Shown here piece after piece: positions 30,358 through 33,761 of a stretch of DNA of 33,761 nt. The notes under the pieces are model-generated. The model was given only the letters and a program-made list of their open reading frames with translations. It had not been told where the DNA came from and did not search any database. The stretch's first letter is position 1, and each line of letters opens with the position of its first letter. Made by a program: the position numbers and the translations under genes. This DNA is from Oscillospiraceae bacterium (GTDB lineage Bacteria; Bacillota; Clostridia; Oscillospirales; Acutalibacteraceae): contig JAFLUK010000003.1 of the NCBI GenBank assembly GCA_022508865.1, positions 1 through 33,761 on the forward strand, given 5' to 3'.

Positions 30358-32157
30358 CTATTTTACAGTTGATGGATTTGTTGTCTTTTGAGAAATATTT
30401 GAACTTACCTCATAGTCTGTAATTCCTCTGCCTGTGTTGGGGTTCATTGCGGAGAACACCTCGTCAAAGGCAAAGAGCATAATCAGCGCAATGCAAATTG
30501 GTATTGCGGCCTTTAATCTGATTTTTCTAAAGGCATTGTCAAGCAGCGGAGCAATAAGATAAACTATTGCAATGCCGCCAAAGGCAAAGAGCAGCAGCCC
30601 TTCAGCACAAATTCTTCCGTTAAGGTTAAGAAAATATCCTGTGTAATCCCACCAGCGTTGTCCGTTATGTGTTTTTTCAAGAAAAAGAGCAGTAAAATAT
30701 TCCACAAATCCGCAAAGCACAAATGCAGAAATAAACTCAAGCAGGGGCTTACCCCTGAACTTGTTAAGCAATAGCAGTATCAAGATTGAGCCGCTGCCAT
30801 ATATAGGCAACCATGGTCCGTGAAGAACTCCCCTGTTCACAAATATTCCGTGTTGAATATAGGAGAAGCAAACCTCCCATATCCAGCCTACAAAGGAAAG
30901 GGTAAAGAACATAAGAATAATTGAGGTTATGGAGTAGTGACGCATATAGTGGATATGCTCGTTTGCCTGTTTTCTGTCTTTTTTAAACAGAGGATTAAGT
31001 CTGTGAGGATAGACCTTTTGTTCAATTGCATCTTTAAAGGATTTAATTTTCAGTCTTCTTTCCTCTTGTTGGTTATAAAGCTTTTCCTGCTCATTGTAAG
31101 AGGGAACAATGCCAAAGAAATTTACCATAAATTTCCCAAACCCTTTTCTCTTCTTTAGGGGTGGCAAAGGCTTGTTTATCAAAACCATTACATCACTGTA
31201 TTTTTCGTTAATAGCAGTTCTTGCTGCTTTTTTATAAAGATAGACGTCATTGAGCAAATGGATGTTTTCAATTTTTTTCTTTTTGGACAGATTTCTGATA
31301 TGTTCATAATATCTGCAATAGCAACATTCCTTATAGGGATTGGTGTAAAAAATATTCAGAATTCCCAAAGTGATAATACCCAAAAAATCCCAGCCCCAAA
31401 AGGACAGTTGCAAAACAAAGCACTCCCACTTGTGTCCGTCCATCATTTTTCTGGAGAGAGTAATCGCCTTGTTTGGAGATATATCGGGATTCTCGGCAAC
31501 AATGTAGGGAACAAGGAAATAGGAATAGTACTTAATAATACCACCGATAATGGTCAAGCTCCAAAGTATTTTGTATAAAATGGTGACAAAAAGCGTAAGG
31601 GCAGGCTTAATCAACTTTCTTACACTTAAGAGAAAAGCAAATCTGCTGAAGGACAGGCTTTTGTAATGCTGTCCTTCCAAAAAGACTCGTCGGTATGCAA
31701 CTCGGTAGTTGTTCTCAATAAATATACCCGCAAGGGATATAAGAATCAGGCTTATAGAGAAAAACAGTATGGTATAGGGACTGTCCGATCCCGAAAAGGT
31801 CTGTATGGTTTTAAAGATTTTCAGATATATAGAACCGGAGTGCAACCATTTGATTGCAGAGGCAAACACACCTTCCTTGTAACCTACCTCAAGACCGTGA
31901 ATGTTGGTATTGTTATTCTCTTTATTATGAAAAAAATCCTCTGACATACTTTCTGCATCGTCAAAATTACCTTGCAAAAGATTTTGTATAATGAGGGTAG
32001 AGTTAGATTGGGTTGGAGTGGTAATTGTTTCTATTTGAACAAGGGTCAGGGCAAAGTCTGCACCAAGGAAGGAAGTAATCAAGCAGGCGATTACAAAAAT
32101 CCAGTAGTGGCGTTTAACCCCCTTTTTTCCCTGCGCTTTCAATTCTTTTCTATTCAC
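30358..32157 (-). CDS. DUF975 and ABC_trans_CmpB (PF06541) fusion membrane protein
   Basis: 599 residues. The first half (1 to about 290) is DUF975-like: 'NRKELKAQGKKGVKRHYWIFVIACLI' and 'YYSYFLVPYIVAENPDISPNKAITLSRKMMDGHKWECFVLQLSFWGWDFL'. A Lys-rich soluble linker (about 290-395) leads to a second membrane part (about 400-570) of the CmpB 'putative ABC transporter permease' type: 'FFTLSFVGWIWEVCFSYIQHGIFVNRGVLHGPWLPIYGSG' and 'WWDYTGYFLNLNGRICAEG'. Both halves are usually separate proteins of unknown function. GTG at 32157 is chosen because AGGAGGA lies seven bases before it and DUF975 proteins begin MNRKELK; an in-frame start at 32181 has no site. No ATPase gene is nearby. Confidence 0.82.
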   Translation of the reverse strand: MNRKELKAQGKKGVKRHYWIFVIACLITSFLGADFALTLVQIETITTPTQSNSTLIIQNLLQGNFDDAESMSEDFFHNKENNNTNIHGLEVGYKEGVFASAIKWLHSGSIYLKIFKTIQTFSGSDSPYTILFFSISLILISLAGIFIENNYRVAYRRVFLEGQHYKSLSFSRFAFLLSVRKLIKPALTLFVTILYKILWSLTIIGGIIKYYSYFLVPYIVAENPDISPNKAITLSRKMMDGHKWECFVLQLSFWGWDFLGIITLGILNIFYTNPYKECCYCRYYEHIRNLSKKKKIENIHLLNDVYLYKKAARTAINEKYSDVMVLINKPLPPLKKRKGFGKFMVNFFGIVPSYNEQEKLYNQQEERRLKIKSFKDAIEQKVYPHRLNPLFKKDRKQANEHIHYMRHYSITSIILMFFTLSFVGWIWEVCFSYIQHGIFVNRGVLHGPWLPIYGSGSILILLLLNKFRGKPLLEFISAFVLCGFVEYFTALFLEKTHNGQRWWDYTGYFLNLNGRICAEGLLLFAFGGIAIVYLIAPLLDNAFRKIRLKAAIPICIALIMLFAFDEVFSAMNPNTGRGITDYEVSSNISQKTTNPSTVK

Positions 32158-32210
32158 TGAAATTCCTCCTGAAATTTCCAAAAATACAAATCAAAGGATA
32201 TTATTTTTAA

Positions 32211-32239
32211 TTGTAACCGTCTGCAAAATATGATATAAT
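32211..32239 (+). promoter_or_regulatory. Promoter of metallophosphoesterase gene
   Basis: TTGTAA (32211-32216), 17-base spacer, TATAAT (32234-32239) with an extended TG upstream of the -10. Confidence 0.6.
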
Positions 32240-32280
32240 ATAACACAATATAACAAATTTCGCAGATTGGAGTATAATAT

Positions 32281-33480
32281 ATGATAGCTATCTTTATTGC
32301 ACCCTTTTATCTTCTTGTATGCGGATATATTTTAACACGATTTTTCAAGACAGCTGCCTGTTGTCATTCCTATGCAGATAAAAAGAGAATCAAAATTCCT
32401 GCAACAGTTTTGTTCGGTATTTTGGCTTTTTCACCACTTATAGCTTTTTTTCTCCCCTATCACACAACTGCAAGAAAAATTGCCCAGCTTGTAAATGCCT
32501 ATTGGTTTGGAGCAATTCTTTATATTTTGCTGATAACGGTAATAAGTCAGCTGATTTCCCTGTTTCTCCGACGAGTAATTAAGGTAGTTCCAAATGATTT
32601 TTTCAAAAGAAAAAAAGTTAGCTTTGTTTGTCTTTTTCTGTCACTTATTACTGTGCTGTCTGTATGCGGCTATGGCTTTTACAATGCAAGGAACATTCAG
32701 CTTTCGGAATACTCCGTAAGCATAAATAAAAATGCAGGGAATATAAAAAAGCTGAAAATTGCTCTGATTGCCGATTTGCACATAGGCTACAGCATTGGGC
32801 TTGACCATATTAAAAAAACCGTTGAAATGGTAAACAGCCAAAAGCCTGACCTTGTTTGTATTGCAGGGGATATTTATGACAATGATTTTAACGCAATACA
32901 GGACCCTGACGCTATTGCCAATGAGCTTGCAAAAATGAAAAGCACCTATGGTTCATATGCCTGCTGGGGTAATCATGATGTAGATGAAAAAATCCTTGCA
33001 GGATTTACCTTTGGCGGGGACAAAACCTATAGCCGAAGCAGGGATATTGAGGACTTTATGAAAAAGGCAAATATAAAAACCCTTTCCGACGAAACAGTCC
33101 TTGTAAATAACAGTTTCTATATTTCAGGCAGACTTGACAGCTCAAAGCCTGTTACAGACAGTGGAGAGAGAAAAACTCCTGATGAACTGCTAAAGGATTT
33201 GGACAAATCAAAGCCTGTTGTGGTGCTCTATCACGAGCCTGACCAGCTTGAAGAATTATCAAAGGCAGGAACAGATTTGCTGCTTTGCGGACACACTCAC
33301 GACGGACAGCTGTTCCCCGGAAATATAGTAACAAGACTAAAATGGGAAAATGCCGCAGGCTACCTGAAAAAGGGCGATATGCACAATATTGTAACTTCAG
33401 GGGTAGGTGTTTGGGGTCCCTTTATGCGTGTGGGCACAAAAGCCGAGGTTGTTTCAATTAATGTAACCTTCAGTAAGTAG
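32281..33480 (+). CDS. Membrane-anchored calcineurin-like metallophosphoesterase
   Basis: 399 residues. Four N-terminal helices (to about residue 137) are followed by the phosphoesterase domain with all metal-site blocks: ADLHIG (164-169), GDIYD (196-200), GNHD (230-233), YHEP with H318, and GHTHDGQ (337-343). It therefore has the full set of two-metal ligands and should hydrolyse phosphomonoesters or diesters. YkuE/YaeI-like members with the same layout act on membrane-linked substrates such as lipid phosphates; the substrate here is unknown. The active domain probably faces outside. GGAG eight bases before the ATG. Confidence 0.88.
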   Translation: MIAIFIAPFYLLVCGYILTRFFKTAACCHSYADKKRIKIPATVLFGILAFSPLIAFFLPYHTTARKIAQLVNAYWFGAILYILLITVISQLISLFLRRVIKVVPNDFFKRKKVSFVCLFLSLITVLSVCGYGFYNARNIQLSEYSVSINKNAGNIKKLKIALIADLHIGYSIGLDHIKKTVEMVNSQKPDLVCIAGDIYDNDFNAIQDPDAIANELAKMKSTYGSYACWGNHDVDEKILAGFTFGGDKTYSRSRDIEDFMKKANIKTLSDETVLVNNSFYISGRLDSSKPVTDSGERKTPDELLKDLDKSKPVVVLYHEPDQLEELSKAGTDLLLCGHTHDGQLFPGNIVTRLKWENAAGYLKKGDMHNIVTSGVGVWGPFMRVGTKAEVVSINVTFSK

Positions 33481-33643
33481 CCTATTAGTAATTCATTATT
33501 AAAAATTGGATACATAACTTGCCTGAAGATTAATCGTTTTTCTAAAGTATTATCTATTATAAACTATGAAAAATATCAGGTCAACAAAAAATAAAATTAT
33601 ACCTGATTTTTCTACAAAATATTGTTGAAATCAAATTAAAAAG

Positions 33644-33669
33644 GAGCTTGCCCAACCATGAGCAAGCTC
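33644..33669. terminator. Bidirectional terminator
   Basis: Stem GAGCTTGC/GCAAGCTC with a ten-base loop. T runs are near both ends (33678-33682 on plus; the complement of 33636-33642 on minus). The 160 bases between the phosphoesterase gene and this hairpin hold no gene I can see. Confidence 0.75.
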
Positions 33670-33688
33670 TCTGTGTTTTTTGATATAA

Positions 33689-33761
33689 TTATACAAATTT
33701 TACAGATGTGCCTGTTACAAGAATTTCTGCTGCACCCTGCATAACAGACGAACTGGAAAAC
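33689..33761 (-). CDS. C-terminal fragment of unidentified protein, cut by window end
   Basis: The minus strand is open from the window edge to TAA at 33691-33689, encoding about 23 residues that end 'QGAAEILVTGTSVKFV'. The stop is followed by a terminator hairpin in the right orientation, and the composition looks like real protein. The family cannot be named from so little. Confidence 0.45.
   Translation of the reverse strand, partial: FSSSSVMQGAAEILVTGTSVKFV

Overview
The window is AT-rich and densely coded, with AGGAG-type ribosome binding sites and several GTG or TTG starts. It carries a dockerin-bearing pullulanase, an L-lactate dehydrogenase, a solitary spoVAE, FeoAB with a FeoB-associated Cys-rich peptide, and the NifU-like/GGGtGRT pair. 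Together these point to a spore-forming, anaerobic, gut or rumen clostridium of the Ruminococcaceae/Oscillospiraceae type. A starch-degrading Ruminococcus related to R. bromii is my best guess; this is inference. I saw no rRNA, tRNA, insertion sequence, phage gene or CRISPR array, so it reads as ordinary chromosome with small operons and many convergent hairpin terminators.

Layout. 1-3.7 kb: a membrane-anchored BspA-type leucine-rich-repeat protein (-), an AEC-family permease (+), a LOG-family nucleotide hydrolase (-) and a small HslV/proteasome-fold protein (+). 4.1-7.2 kb: a large secreted modular pullulanase. 7.3-11.2 kb: sirtuin and L-lactate dehydrogenase (-), then a CLC channel/antiporter that looks like the fluoride clade and a HAD phosphatase (+). 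11.2-13.8 kb: a four-gene minus-strand operon encoding a Nif11-type peptide precursor, a second AEC permease, a WYL regulator and a 48-residue membrane peptide. 14.1-16.9 kb (+): a histone-H1-like Lys/Ala protein, the NifU-like/GGGtGRT pair and a 78-residue membrane protein. 17-21.8 kb (-): a four-gene GldA/GldF/GldG-like ABC operon ending in a DUF4340 protein. 22.2-23.7 kb (+): spoVAE and a class 3 lipase. 23.8-26.5 kb (+): feoA-feoB-Cys-rich peptide with three copies of an inverted repeat. 26.7-30.3 kb: a YARHG lipoprotein (-), then trkA-trkH (+). 30.4-33.5 kb: a DUF975/CmpB fusion membrane protein (-) and a membrane metallophosphoesterase (+). The last bases hold the C-terminal end of an unidentified minus-strand gene.

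How the genes work together. Extracellular starch debranching by the pullulanase and lactate formation by LDH fit a carbohydrate fermenter. Feo and Trk supply ferrous iron and potassium. spoVAE with a co-transcribed lipase suggests a forespore or germination unit. The most unusual parts are two. One is the lone Ntn-hydrolase, whose residues S1, D17, K33 (and T21) fall exactly at proteasome/HslV catalytic numbering. The other is the Nif11-peptide/AEC/WYL/mini-membrane-protein operon, whose promoter is covered by overlapping inverted repeats and shares a sequence motif with the promoter of the other AEC permease in the window.
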